Below are positions 14,714 through 28,300 of a DNA stretch of 64,000 bases, in pieces (position 1 is the stretch's first letter; each line of letters starts with the position of its first letter). The notes beneath the pieces are model-generated. The model had not been told where the DNA came from, did not search any database, and saw nothing but the letters and a program-made list of their open reading frames with translations. The stretch lies in assembly GCA_949318235.1 (NCBI GenBank), contig OX439133.1, positions 19,481,451 to 19,545,450 of the forward strand. Direction: 5' to 3'. Made by a program: the position numbers and the translations under genes. The stretch comes from Ecdyonurus torrentis (Eukaryota; Arthropoda; Insecta; Ephemeroptera; Heptageniidae).

Positions 14714-15121
14714 AATGAATGAATGAATGAATGAATGAATGAATGAATGAATGAATGAATGAATGAATGAATGAATGAATGAATGAATGAATGAATGAAT
14801 GAATGAATGAATGAATGAATGAATGAATGAATGAATGAATGAATGAATGAATGAATGAATGAATGAATGAATGAATGAATGAATGAATGAATGAATGAAT
14901 GAATGAATGAATGAATGAATGAATGAATGAATGAATGAATGAATGAATGAATGAATGAATGAATGAATGAATGAATGAATGAATGAATGAATGAATGAAT
15001 GAATGAATGAATGAATGAATGAATGAATGAATGAATGAATGAATGAATGAATGAATGAATGAATGAATGAATGAATGAATGAATGAATGAATGAATGAAT
15101 GAATGAATGAATGAATGAATG
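14714..15121. repeat. (GAAT)102 microsatellite
   Basis: 408 bp of perfect tetranucleotide with no interruption seen. All frames are open without Met in most places, but this is simple repeat, not coding. Confidence 0.98.
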
Positions 15122-15241
15122 ATGTTTTAAATTTGGATTAAAAAATCATTTACAAGAGGGAATTTTAAACTATATATTTTTTGAAAGTATTAATGAATAT
15201 ATCACTTGTTATTTATCTTTTCTTTTCTTTTCTTTCTTTTT

Positions 15242-15274
<33 letters not shown>

Positions 15275-15563
15275 GGTGACTTTTACGTTTTAGCTTAATT
15301 AATTAAGAAAATAATAAATACTTAAATCTTTTAAAATTGCATTAAACAACAAATTATATATTTTAAAAATATGTATAAATTTTTAGAAAGTATTCATAAA
15401 TGTTATTCTATCCTTTTTTATTATTATTATTTTTTTTAAGAGGTGACTTTTACGTTATATTTTTATTTTATTTAAAAAGCATCATGCATCAAAAAATATT
15501 TTGAAATTGTAGTGTGTATATATGTATGTATATAATCTACTTTTTTGATGACCATATATATCA

Positions 15564-15810
<247 letters not shown>

Positions 15811-16024
15811 ACTCCCTATATCCCACATACACTTTTAACAAAAATTTCTCAACTTTCATTACAAATTTTTGTCACACAAAAAGTTTCGTTACGTTTTATA
15901 CAAAGTAAAACCACATATATTTTTTCTCTCTCTCTCTCTCACACTTTTCGTGTACTTTGAAAGCTCTTTATGAAATTAATTAACGAACTCAAGTTCAAAC
16001 GTTACACAAGTCTTATATATACCC

Positions 16025-16056
16025 TAAAAAGCTGAGCTTTCACAACTCAGCTTTTT
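16025..16056. other. Perfect 11-bp stem-loop
   Basis: AAAAAGCTGAG and CTCAGCTTTTT face each other across a 9-10 base loop, ending in a T run. There is no gene beside it, and it does not match the histone mRNA stem-loop. Function unknown. Confidence 0.4.
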
Positions 16057-16289
16057 CTTGTGTATATATTTTAATTAATATTATATGTATATAATTATAT
16101 ACAGTATATAATATATATATATATATAAAATGTAAAACGTGATTTACTTATATATTAATAAAATTGAGAGAGAGAAATGTCGTTCGTTTCGTATTATATT
16201 ATTGATTTTAAACTTCATAATTTAGCTTTTAAAATTGTTGAGTTTGTGTTAAATTTTGGTATTTTGGTTTAGGTTATACAATAATGATC

Positions 16290-16620
<331 letters not shown>

Positions 16621-16712
16621 TTCACGCACATACAAAACTCAAACCAAATATCCCTGTCAGCTGATGCTTTCCTCCATATTTCTCAATTTTTTTTCAGTCT
16701 GTCTGTCTGTCC

Positions 16713-16746
<34 letters not shown>

Positions 16747-16872
16747 CCTTTTCTTTTTCTTTTATAATTTAAGTTTTATTACTATTCATGTTATGTTTAA
16801 AGATTTATTTAGTATTATTATATAAATATAAGCTTCTCTCTCTAAATTTAAAAAGTTGACCCGTTCTTTCGT

Positions 16873-16875
<3 letters not shown>

Positions 16876-16927
<52 letters not shown>

Positions 16928-16933
16928 CTCTCC
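16876..16933. repeat. (CT)n microsatellite
   Basis: About 58 bp of CT with one G substitution at its right end. Confidence 0.95.
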
Positions 16934-17419
16934 TTTATAAAAAATTAGAAAATATAATAGTATAAAAAAATTAGAAATTCTAACTAGCAGATGTTAAGAG
17001 GACAATAATAATATTAATATGAAGTGTTTTTTTTTTTTTTTTTTTTATGTTTACCGTTGAATGTTGCTGCTATATCTAACAACAGTTAGTGAGAGAAAAC
17101 AGAAAGAAACCAAAATTCCCTCCTATAACTCACACTCATAGCATAGTAAAACAACATTGTCACTTTTTTTATTTTATGATTATTATTATTATTTTTTTTT
17201 TTACCCAGAAAACTACTGCATTGAGGCCATGAAATTTTAAATATGAGTCATACAATTATTGCGTAATGCGTATATATAGTAAAATATTTATAAAGAAATT
17301 TTTATTACTCATTCATTGCAAAAGCTCATAGCATAAAGAAAAACAAAATCATATATAGTGTCCAATCATTATTGATAAATATTTAATTTTTTTCTCACTT
17401 AATGTTATCTCTTTAATGT

Positions 17420-17541
<122 letters not shown>

Positions 17542-17714
17542 ATAAGAAAAAAAATCACCTCATTACTTTTTACGTAATTTTTTAGCCAATCGCAATAAGT
17601 AATCTTACCGTTTGCTTTTTTTATTATTATTTTTTTATTTATGAAAGGTCTCCTGGCGTCAAAAAATTATATAAAAAACGTAAAGCTCATGAAATGTGAG
17701 CATTATTGATACTC

Positions 17715-17892
17715 ATATTATATCCTTCGACCCTTCTGTAGCCTCACAAACTGGGGTTGAAAAACTGTAAAGTAGGCAACTTTAGAAATTTATGACGTCA
17801 TCAATTCCAGGTCTACAATATAAATTGTAGCGCAGGTTGCCTACTTTACAAGTTTGCTCCCTAGTTTGTGAGAGTACTGAAGGGTTAAGGCA
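17715..17892. mobile_element. Foldback MITE-I copy 1
   Basis: The inverted arms CTTCTGTAGCCTCACAAACT and AGTTTGTGAGAGTACTGAAG are imperfect but clear; inside are paired TAGGCAAC / GTTGCCTA blocks and TGACGTCA at about 17801. A second, decayed copy lies at 63.47 kb. Confidence 0.65.
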
Positions 17893-17936
17893 CAAAATAT
17901 GTGGATTTATAATAGTCATGTCTCATGTTTTATAAT

Positions 17937-18420
17937 AGAAGACTTACAAAAGTAGGTTTAGTGAGAAAATAAAAAAAACTCACAGCCCAACAATACTAAT
18001 AAAGTGCTAGCAGACGACTTCGTGTTCCTGTCTACATTTAACATGCTTTCTTATGGGACAATGCAGCAGCTATAACTCAAGTTAGAATTACTTTTCAGGA
18101 GCTGAAATTTTTACTGTAGCTTCCTGAGCTTTAAAGCTTGTGTTTTCCTAGATTTCAAGTAATTTGGTTACAAATTATTTTTTCACCCAATTGAATTCAA
18201 ATCCAGGAAAACAAAAGCTTTAAGGTTCAGTAAGCTACAGTAAAAATTTCAGGTCTGAAAAATAATTCTAACTCGCTTTATAGCTGCTGCATTCCCCCAT
18301 AAGAAAGCATGTTCAATGTAGACAGGAACACAAAGTCGTCTGCTAGCACTTTGTTAGTATTGTTATTGTTGGGCTGCGAGTTTGTTTATTTTATCACTAA
18401 ACCTACTTTTGCAAGTCCTC
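17937..18420. mobile_element. Large foldback element, 484 bp
   Basis: The left arm (TAGAAGACTTACAAAAGTAG) and right arm (ACTTTTGCAAGTCCTCTA) are inverted copies of about 230 bp with a short centre around 18180. Non-coding. Half of the same element precedes the N gap at 9.45 kb. Confidence 0.8.
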
Positions 18421-18624
18421 TATTGAGAGAAAATTTGTTATGTAGATTAAAAAAAAAAAAAAAAGATGATTCAACATATTATAATATGGCAGATGAACTT
18501 TGGAAAATATTGAAAATTTCTTCGGCGGGAGGTAGCTAAGTGATGTGATATGATAAGCAACTTGGTTATATTATATAGATTATGCTTGGATTATTATATT
18601 TACATATGATTTGCTGAACAAATT

Positions 18625-18929
18625 TAAGGGTATAAGCATTCATATTAAAGTCAACGCCATGTTGGATCACTCAATAACATAAGCCACATAGGAAAATTGC
18701 TCATTTTGCCAGTTTAAAAATACTACGGCGCAATATTTTTGAGAGCACTGATGTTGTTAACAATTTGAATTAAGTTTTCAAATATACGAGAAAAATAATA
18801 ACAAAAAAAAAATTTTTTTTCAAAAGAAAATAACCCAAAACGATGTTTGTCCTATGCTCAGCAATGTTATTCATTGCTCCAATATGGCGTCAAAGCGCAT
18901 TGAGTATGACGTCATGCGGATACATCCTA
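18625..18929 (+). mobile_element. MITE-A copy 4
   Basis: Full-length but with a diverged left end. The right end is TGACGTCATGCGGATACATCCTA. Confidence 0.7.
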
Positions 18930-19019
18930 TTTTGAGTGTATATTTTATAGAAAATTTAATATCTATCTAAACAAGTCAATTTTTTAGATAATTTTTTACA
19001 TTTTTTGAAAGAACATACT

Positions 19020-19056
<37 letters not shown>

Positions 19057-19327
19057 TTACTTTACAAAAGATGCGAAGTCAATTTAGATGTAAGAAAAAA
19101 GTACTTTATCATTTTTGTAATTTATTTTCTATATGTGAGTAACAAAAAAAGAAATAAGTTTGTATGTTATTTGAAATTGAATTGTATTCTTTGTGTGTCG
19201 ATACTTCAATATATTATCAAACTGTAGTTTCATTTTGTATTAGAGAGAGATAGAGAGAGAGAGAGAGAGACAGAGACAGAGCACATCAATACTCCTCCTT
19301 TAAAGCAAGCAAAGAAATAATAGCTTC

Positions 19328-19770
19328 TTAAAGGCATAGACCACATAAAACAACACACGGAAAAAATTACTACTTATGGTAGGTACACTGAAGGTTCTCC
19401 TAAATGTAACATCAAAGACGATGCTGATTTTTAAGGAAAAGGGTAGAAATGCGTAGTCAGGTAAGAGCAGCGTTGCCACCTGCTCTTTTCCTCCTTTGGC
19501 TAAGTGAGAAAATGATTGACATCTCACTTCATTATTTTTACTCTTTCTTTGTATATATTTCTGCATATTATTTGTAAAAAAACAAGAAATATTTTCTAAT
19601 TGTGTCTTAAAGGCTTTTTTTACTTAGGTTATTTTTTCTGATCACTACACTACGGAGCTACAGATGGGTTTTGAGACAAAATACAAAACTAAAGTTATTT
19701 ATGTAAGTTCCATCAAGTATTTTGTGATATAAGTGCTTACGTTATCTTCTGGTTCGTCTATTTCTTTTAT
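19328..19770 (+). mobile_element. MITE-B copy 6, rearranged
   Basis: The left end TTAAAGGCATAGACCAC and the right third (GGGTTTTGAGACAAAA to TCTATTTCTTTTA) are MITE-B. The middle is replaced by about 240 bp of unrelated sequence and the TGACGTCA part is lost. Confidence 0.6.
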
Positions 19771-20096
19771 ATTTTTACATGTTCAATTTTATTCTTACGT
19801 TAAAAAAGTATAAAAGTTGTAGTAATTTTATTTAATTTTTTTTATATAGATTGAAGATTACCCGTATAATGAGAAATTCTTAACATTTTTTAAACAAACA
19901 TAAAATAAGTGTCTACTTTAGTATCCCTCATTTAAATATTTACGGCATTAATGCAGAATTTTTTTTACTTTTTATTGTATTAAAAACTCAACGCTTATTT
20001 CATTTAAAATAATGTTGTGATTCATATAAATTTATTAAAATTGCTCTACAATATTAGCGTTGATAGAAAGAAAAATATATTGACTAAAAATACTGC

Positions 20097-20496
20097 TTAA
20101 GGGGGTAGGTGACCGACTGATATCTCGCAAACTAGGACGGTTGCGAATAATAATAATAACACAAAGTAAAGAAGAAAATTTCCTTGAAAATTTAGTTATG
20201 TCAAACATGTGAAAACACGATCAAATATTTAAGTTATTACACTTTAAAGATAACATGTAAATGTGGAAATTTAAATTTGAGCGGGAAATTTTAGTCAAAT
20301 TAGAAACTTTTTTGCAATTAAAAATATAATTAAAAATTTTTTTTGTATAATTTTTTTTTTTAATTTACTTGATTTTATTTGAAAATTATAGTACGTGTTT
20401 GTTTTATTGGAATTAAATCTTGTACAAAAAATTATTGGGAAAATATAGTTCTTCTTTTAGCAATTTTCGGTCCAAGTTGGTCCCCCACCGCCTTAA
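20097..20496 (+). mobile_element. MITE-C copy, complete
   Basis: TTAA-bounded element of 400 bp. Ends TTAAGGGGGTAGGTGACCGA and GGTCCCCCACCGCCTTAA are imperfect inverted repeats. Non-coding interior. Confidence 0.8.
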
Positions 20497-20557
20497 GCCT
20501 TAAGAATAGTGTGTTAACCTTCCATTTCAAGCTTTTCTCATCGGGTAAAAAATAGTA

Positions 20558-20859
20558 TAGGGTGTATGCGGATGACGTCATATTTAGTGCGCTTGAAGGC
20601 CATACTGGAGTAGTGAACAACATTGCTGGGCATAGGACAAACTTCGTTTTAGACAATTTTCTTTATGTTAAATTTTTGTTAGTGTTATTTTTCTCACATA
20701 TACTGAGATATAATTCAACATATTATTTATACAACATCAATGCTTTCAAAAATATTGCATAGTGTTTTTAAACTGACAAAATGAGTTATTTTCCTATGTC
20801 ACCCATGTTATTGAGTTATCCAACATGGCGTCGACTTTAGCATGACTGCATAGACCCTA
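20558..20859 (-). mobile_element. MITE-A copy 5
   Basis: Reverse orientation, ends TAGGGTGTATGCGG and GCATAGACCCTA with flanking TA, TGACGTCA near 20573. The 66-codon open frame inside it is a repeat artefact. Confidence 0.85.
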
Positions 20860-21404
20860 TAGTGTATATGCATTCATTTTAAGGCGGGAAATCAGGTATA
20901 CTGTGGGATTTGACTAAAAAAGTGTAAATAAAGAAAAATCTGAAATTTTGCACAGTGATGCATTGGATAAGGTATCTTCAAAAATGCTAACAAAATTAAA
21001 GGTCACCATGCTAGATTTTAAATTATGATTTTTGGAAGTTTTAGTCCCATAAGAGCACATGTTATTTTCAATAACTATTTTCTCTCTTATCTGCCCTCTA
21101 TCTTCAAAACATTCCCTTTAATGATGTGGTTCAAATTTTCGCCTCATCAATCAACATTTATTAAGTAATTAAGTGGCGCTGCAATCTGGGGGAAAATGTT
21201 ATATTTCCCCCCAGATCGCAGGGTCACTTTTTTAATGTAATTATTTTGTATTCTTGCATTGTTGCGGCAAAAATTTGAATTACATCATTATAATAACCCT
21301 TATAAGGGAACGTTTTTTCAACAAAAGCTTGCAATCCTGTTTATATATCTTCCCACGAAAAAGTGTTCCAGTCTTTTGGAATATATATATATATATATAT
21401 ATAT

Positions 21405-21565
21405 CGAGGGTGCTCCGCTATAATGTCCTAAGTCCATTTGACCTTGAAAAATATTTTTTGCTGCAAATGACCTGAAATGGATAAATCCAAAATTTGGGGT
21501 TGATCCGACGATTTTTTATTTTTCAAGGTCAAGTGGACTTAGGACATTATAGCGGAGCACCCTCG
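21405..21565. mobile_element. Foldback MITE inside a TA microsatellite
   Basis: 161 bp with 48-bp arms differing at one position (CGAGGGTGCTCCGCTATAAT at the outside) around a 65-bp loop. TA repeats on both sides (21381-21404 and 21566-21589) suggest insertion at TA by a Tc1/mariner-like mechanism. Confidence 0.8.
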
Positions 21566-21599
<34 letters not shown>

Positions 21600-22002
21600 A
21601 AATATTAAATTAATATATATTATTTTTTATTGTGGTAATTTTTAACTGTTTTTAAAAATGGATAAATCCTGGATACGCCCCCTGTACGCCCCTGCTTATC
21701 TTCTTCAAGTAATAATAATTAAATAGATAAATAAATAATTTAATAATAATAAAATTATTAATATAATAATATTATATTTAATAATATTTAAATAAGTAAA
21801 TAAATTAATAAACAAATAGTTAAAGTTAATTAAATTAAAAACTCCCAAATGAGAAAACCATATTAATATAGACCTTTCGTTCATTTAAAAAAATTATAAA
21901 TGCACCATCATTAAAATGTACATTTTCCATAACATAGCTCATCATATAGCAAAGCGTTTTCTTAAAATTTAATAAAAAAAAAACAAAAAAAAATGCAAAC
22001 CT

Positions 22003-22336
22003 TTAAAGGCATAGAAAACATGAAACAACATGTTCTGTAACACAAAATGGGATCTACAAAACTGATGATAATTTTTACCAGAATGTAAATATGGCCTCAC
22101 AAGAGAGTGTAAAAAAAAGTGTAAAGTATGCAATTTGAGTGAATATTTCTGTTTATGACGTCAGAAACATGCAAAAACGGTCTATAAAAATGTTGTGCGG
22201 GTTACATAAATCAAAATCTTCTCATCACTGCTACGGCACTAAAGTTGGGTTTTGAGACCAATTAATGTTATTTATGTAAGTCCCATCAAGTATTTTGTGA
22301 CAAATGCTAATGTTTTCATGTTGTCTATGCCTTTAA
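22003..22336 (+). mobile_element. MITE-B copy 7
   Basis: Complete from TTAAAGGCATAGAAAACATG to TTGTCTATGCCTTTAA, with TGACGTCA near 22157. Confidence 0.8.
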
Positions 22337-22824
22337 TAAAATTACCTATATAAGTTATTATATATGCAAGTATTTTTTCTTTTATTTTGATTTCCTTTTA
22401 TAGAATATAATTTAAATTTACATAATTTTTATATAATATGTGAGTTATTTTTGTACAAATCACACATACATAACATACATGCTGTATACATATCACTCAC
22501 ATATCAGCTTTAATATCTACTAATTCATTTTATATTGAACATTTTAATTTTTCTCATTTTCTATATTGACATACATACTATTTGAAATTGAAATAAAAAC
22601 GTTATGCGTATGTATATACTGTACATATTGCAGATTTTTTTTTTATAATTTTTTTTAGTAATAATTTTTTTATTGGTTTTTGCATGTTTAATAATTCAAC
22701 TTTTTTTTTTTTTTTTTTTTTTTTGCTTTTATGAATATGAATTTTTACTTTTAATTTCATTTTTATATATTATACCATGTGGGGTCGTTACATGAATATT
22801 ATATAAATAGGGGAAATAATATTA

Positions 22825-22938
<114 letters not shown>

Positions 22939-23309
22939 TAGAATATGATACTCATTTTTTAATTGAATTCTTGTTAATAAAATTAAAATAATACGCATCA
23001 CAGGTAAATTGTATTTTTTTTATATTTTTTAGCTTTGATTTTTATTATTTTTAAAAATTAAATTATATATTTAAAAATTATACGTATAATACTATATACG
23101 AAATTAAATTTTATATTAATAGAGATAGTAAAGAAATTATACTAAATATAAAAATTATGCTTTGAAAACACATTTGAAAAATATGAGTTAGCATTTTAAT
23201 TTTTACATTTTGTGCATTCATGGCATAAAAAATAAAATATTATTTGATTAAAAACGTGTACGCGTAATGTTTTTCAATGATCGTTGAACTGATAAATAAA
23301 GAGGTACTT

Positions 23310-23605
23310 TTGCATGTGTGCATACGCTTCTACTCGACGTAATACTGGAGGAATAAATAACATTTCTCAGCATAGAATGAACGTTGTTTTTGGCCATTTT
23401 CTTTGGAAAATCAGTGATTTTTGTTGTTGTTATTATTTTTCTCACATACTTGAGATACTATAATTCAACCTGTTAACAGTATCAATGTTCTCAAAAATAT
23501 TGCTAAGTATATTTTTAAACTGGTAAAATGCGTAATTTTCCCAAGTGAGGCTATGTTATTTAATGCTCACATATGGCGTCAACTTTTATATGAATGCATG
23601 CAACC
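23310..23605 (-). mobile_element. MITE-A copy 6 (decayed ends)
   Basis: Interior blocks of MITE-A in reverse order (CTCACATACTTGAGATACTA, ATATGGCGTCAACTTTTATA) are clear. The terminal repeats and the TGACGTCA have decayed. Confidence 0.65.
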
Positions 23606-23699
23606 ATCGTATATAGCAATAGATATAGAGAAGAAAATATTATCTTGAATGAATTTGAATTGAAATTATATTTAGGTATACAAAATGTTTTTTTATTTT

Positions 23700-24102
23700 T
23701 TTTATTTTTTTTTATTTATTTATTTTTTTTTTGCTTGCCATATTGTGTTATCGTGCTATACACCAATCCCAGTCCCAGTCAAGACATTGTCTTATCGACA
23801 GGTAAAGACTTTCCAATTAATGGAAAAGCACACACACGGGCCGGCCATGGCCTAAGTACACAGCCCGGCATTCGCCATAACACCCTAGAGAAACCGTGGA
23901 AACATTTAGGCAGGCTGGTCAGTGCAATCATGTAGATCATGCACCTCCCGAATGTTGTGCGTCGTCATGGAATGCATGTAAACATGCATCGTGCAACGTG
24001 TTGTGCTCTCACACTTCACGTACGCACCCAGCAGTGGCTCGAACCTATACTTGGTGAGGAGTACAGAGTTGCGAGTCACTCGGCCATACCAGCTCGGTTT
24101 GT
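23700..24102 (-). mobile_element. tRNA-derived SINE (SINE-3)
   Basis: Read on the - strand, the head carries box A (TGGTATGGCCGAGTGA, 24091-24076) and box B (GGTTCGAGCC, 24045-24036). A GC-rich body follows, then an A-rich tail toward 23700. The box A resembles a Leu/Ser-type tRNA. No sequence is shared with SINE-1 beyond the Pol III boxes. Confidence 0.75.
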
Positions 24103-24367
24103 TGGAATACACAAAATATAAAGTCCATAAATACCAAATATATTTCTGACTGAATTATATTTCTGTCCGATTACATAGTCAGAAATATATTTGGTACCTA
24201 TATACTGTTTAAAAACGCACTAAAATAATAAGCATCTAATGAACTTTTTTTTTTTTTTTTTTTTTTTTTGTGATTTTTTTTTTTCTGGGGCTAGAACACT
24301 TGGGATATTCTAATGTACTTTAATAAAGTAGGAACAAAATAGAGTTTTTGAAGGTAGAAGGTAGAAT

Positions 24368-24596
24368 CACTTTCATCAAAAATTTTATTTGCAGCGTTTA
24401 TATGGGAAAACCATATAAACATACGAGAGTGGGTGGTGGGTGGCTTTGCTCCCACCACCAACTTAAAGAAGAGAGGAGAAATCTTTATCACCAAAAATCA
24501 CGTGGTTGAAAAGCCACCCACCACCGCCCACTCTCGTATGTTTATATGGTTTTCCCATATAAACGCTGCAAATAAATTTTTTTATGAAAGTGATAG
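24368..24596. mobile_element. Foldback element, about 230 bp
   Basis: The arms read TCACTTTCATCAAAAATTTT and AAATTTTTTTATGAAAGTGA and continue through GGTTTTCCCATATAAACGC and CGAGAGTGGG / CCCACTCTCG. The loop is about 60 bp. Confidence 0.75.
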
Positions 24597-24811
24597 TACT
24601 AGTAAACAATATAAACCCTGAAAAGTATCTCACATTAATAATTTTCACATTTCCAAAAATAACAATAAAAAATATCCATTATTAGATTGTTGCAAAAACA
24701 AAAAAAAATTTCAGTAAACTGCTTATTATGTGAACAAAAACAGAGGTTATGAATGAGTTTTCAACTACGTAGGCGAGAAAATTAATAATAATTACATATT
24801 ATATATTTATT

Positions 24812-24897
24812 TTCCAAAACCACGTTTGTCCTATGCTGATCTATGTTATGCATTGCTCCAGTATGGCGTCGAAGCGCATTCATCGCATACGCTCCTA
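24812..24897 (+). mobile_element. MITE-A fragment
   Basis: Only the right quarter is present (GTTTGTCCTATGCTGA to CGCATACGCTCC) and the TGACGTCA has been deleted. Confidence 0.6.
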
Positions 24898-25210
24898 AAA
24901 GTCGGAGTTTCAAAACTCCTTCATCGTTATGCAACTTTAACACTAGAACTGCTGCAAAAGTAGCATAACTTTCAGGCGTCAAAGTTGCTCTCTGATTGGC
25001 TGAGAGGAAATAAAGTAAAAAATACACTTTTTTAACTAATATTTTAGTAATATCATTTAAATTATTAAGAATCATGACATAATATATCATTTAAGTAATA
25101 TCGTGCATGAAATAACATGTTTTATTGTGTAATAAATGGAAAATAAGTATAATAAATTAGACGGTAATCAAAAGGCTCCTGAAAACTTTTAAACTTTTTA
25201 TGTTTACGCG

Positions 25211-25220
25211 CTTTTTTCTT
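25211..25220 (+). promoter_or_regulatory. RPL4: Candidate 5'-TOP transcription start of RPL4
   Basis: A C followed by nine pyrimidines, preceded by GCG, fits the terminal oligopyrimidine start of ribosomal protein mRNAs. It lies 133 bases upstream of the candidate ATG. Two short upstream ATGs (25225, stopped at once; 25252) fall between it and that ATG, which is unusual and lowers confidence. Confidence 0.4.
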
Positions 25221-25346
25221 GGTAATGTAAATTTCGTTATTCATTTGAGTCCATGTTGGGAACCCCGTAGAATCATCTGCCACGTGTGGATGAGTTTGCC
25301 GACAAATTCGGCATTTTAGGTGGATAAATAAACAAAATTTGCCATG
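25211..25346 (+). CDS. RPL4: RPL4 exon 1 candidate (5' UTR plus ATG)
   Basis: The exon would end GCCATG|GTAAGTTATT, a strong donor directly after an ATG at 25344-25346. In animal RPL4 genes the first intron often follows the initiator codon. Phase 0 joins it to ACG TCG GCA in exon 2, giving MTSALARPL, the expected N-terminus. The intron so defined contains a U18-type snoRNA, as the later introns do. Other ATG|GT positions (26055, 27057, 27144) have weaker donors. Confidence 0.5.
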
Positions 25347-28300
25347 GTAAGTTATTAAAATTAAAATATATAAACTTATTATTCATTGGAAATATAAGAT
25401 TTTGATATGTCGGTTTTAAAAAACTGAAAAACTTGGTTATATATGATGGCTCTCTGAAACCCGCCATGTGGCGTGTGATAGCCGTATATTGACAATACTT
25501 TAATTTTGACATTTTTGCAGTTATTTACTGTTTATAACTTAATTTTGTAAGCAAATTAAAATAATTTGTATATTTATATATCTAAATATTAAAAATATGC
25601 CATATCGAAAAGATATTTGTGTAAATATGGATGCACGCGTGTTGTCTAAAAATCGCCACATGACTAAAACAAATTTGACCATATTTAACTCCATTCCAAT
25701 GAAACTACCATCTCTAATATAATTTATAATGTCAATATTAATTAAAAATTTAACAAAGATAACGTTATTTGTGAAAAATTATAATTTTTGTTTATAAAAC
25801 AAAGTCAAAGACCTGTCAAATGGCAAAACATTCTAATGTGTCTAAAAATTTATTTCCGCCTTATTTGATTTATCATAAAACACATTTCATACTATACTAT
25901 ATAGAATATTATTAATTATAATCTTAAAGTATGCTTTTAAAGTCTCAGTTCATATTTATTTACATATAGTAATTATAAAAGGGAGTTTAAAAGAAGTTTT
26001 AAATTTACCGGTATGTATTTGTGTATATACATATGTATGTACATACCTTATGTCATGGTTTTTAAGAATGATGATTATGTATTATCCTTGGTCGGTGTTC
26101 CTGATTAAACTGATGTTCACATATACTGACTTAGATTTCATGACAAATTATGTTACATTAAATTCTTTGAACTGTTAAAAATTAATTTAAACTTTGTTGC
26201 ACATGCATACATACCGGTATACTCACATGTTGCATATAGATGGCACATGACATGATTAGTGAATTTAATTTGTATTGCAATGCAATTTGTTTATTTTATG
26301 CATTTCCAAGTGGTTTTTGCGTACTTTAAGTTAATTTTGGCCCTTGTTTCTGAATCTATTTGTGTTTAAACACGTGTGTTTTCTATCCATTGGTGTTTTA
26401 AATTTTATGTTTGACCTACTTACCGGTATGTATGCATTTAATGTATGTACTGTTAACGTATCATTATTTTATGTGTACATACAAAATTCGTAATATTAAT
26501 ATCCTAATGATGTGGATAATGAGATTTATGCTTGATATTAATTAAAAGTCAACCAGGGTGAAATTAAAACTCAAATCACATTCAAAGCTTCCACTTTTTC
26601 CCTAATGCTGTTAGTAAACCCTGTTTTATGCTGCTAAAATGAAGATCAACTATGGTTATTCTAATGTATTGCGCATTATTTGGTGCAAGAGAACAGTTTA
26701 TGAAGAGCATTAAGGTTATGAATAACACTCCTATCTCACTAGACACAAGCTGGATTTCTGCGTTGCCTTTGGCCAAATTTTCATTTTATTTACTCTTACT
26801 AAAGCGCATAGAAAAAAAAGTTAAGAGCAAAAAACAAGCTTTACTTTCATTGTTGTTTCACATTTCTATGAGCTTTAGTTAAATCTCAAGACAGTGGTCG
26901 TTTCTTAGCGCAATTCTTATCTTATCCCTGCGATAGCGTCCATAAAGTTAACACAGTCCAAACTCTTATCGCTGCGCTAAGAAAATCGCTAAGAAGGGAC
27001 GGCTGATAAGGGAGGAAATAATTTTTTTGAAAATTTAGCCAAAGTCAACCCACTTGATGGTATGCATGCACTTACATAAAAGATATACAACTTATAAAAC
27101 TAATTCAGTTATAATAATAAGTTTGACTTATCCGCAAGGGGTCATGGTTTTGATTTTTGGCAGAGGCAAAGTTTATCACTAAGCTTTGTCTACTTGGAAT
27201 ATACAATGCATTCAGGAGGTGGAAGGGATATTTAAAGGCATTCCTTTACTGACTTCCTGTAAATGCCGGAAAGAATTTGCTAGGCCATGGCCGCCCACCA
27301 TTAAGAGCGTTATAGTCAAATGGCTGGATTTCAGAAGTCTCGGGTAAAAATGTAGAATCCGTGGCACCTCCTCATGGGTTTAGTATAAATAATAATAATA
27401 ATACTATATTTGAATTTTCTTATGTTTCAGACGTCGGCATTAGCAAGACCGTTGATTACGGTCTACTCTGAGAAAAATGAGAAGACAGGTACAAGTGTCG
27501 CTTTACCTGCTCTCTTCAAGGCTCCCATTAGACCTGATGTGGTCAATTTTGTACACCAAAATATGGCCAAGAATAGGAGACAGCCTTATGCTGTAAATAA
27601 AGATGCAGGTACGATATCTATATATATGTATAATATATTTTTATTTAATATGTATATTAAGGAAAATAAACCATCGCGGTTAGGTATGATAAATTGAAAG
27701 AATTGAAAGAATTCTATCCTTTTCTTTCAATTTAGCATATTTTTATTTAAGGTCTCATATTAGATACACACAGGCAAGAGTTAAGTCTCCCTCTATTTCA
27801 TTTTTGACTAGCATGAAAACTTATTTAAATATGACTAGTTGAGGCCGTGGCATAAATTTTTAAACAGCTCATTATCAGATAGTGTCATAGTGTTATTGTA
27901 CAAATTATATTTTGTCTTTTTTTCTGTCTTCTATATTATTACATTTCAATACTTACCCGTCGCAGCAAATGAACTACACATAAACAAATTTTGTTCAAAA
28001 TGGCTAATCTACACTTTACAAATTCCAAGTTCACCCATCTAGTTCTCCTGTTAAAACACTTTGAAGCGCCAAAGATCATTCATTTTGAGATAAAGTTGTA
28101 AAGTGTTCACTTTGACATTGATTTTTAGTGTTGGATCAATACATTAATTCATTGTTATAAAGTTTGAAATTGGTTATCAATAAGCCAAGTTGAGTTATAT
28201 GCACCTCATGTCCACACTTAACCATGTTGTTGGTTAGGAGTACTATACCTTGGTGCTAGATCAATACTGTCTGTACTACCATTAATGTGGCTTTTTTATT

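Larger units (their letters stand above)
25347..27430 (+). other. RPL4: RPL4 intron 1 (if exon 1 is right)
   Basis: Holds the snoRNA copy at 26061-26135, three scattered ACCGGTATG motifs (26010-26425) and a MITE-G fragment at 26886-27010. Opposed open frames at 26.58-26.88 kb have no recognisable domain. Confidence 0.5.

Noticed and set aside
14714..15121. Possible CRISPR-like or satellite array
   Set aside because: A four-base tandem repeat without spacers; plain microsatellite.
16025..16056. Stem-loop with T run as a terminator or histone 3' element
   Set aside because: The stem sequence does not fit the histone element, there is no gene upstream, and intrinsic terminators are not expected in animal DNA.
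26582..26882. Opposed frames of 64 and 76 codons in RPL4 intron 1
   Set aside because: Both strands open over the same segment, no domain recognised and no splice logic; probably a TE relic.
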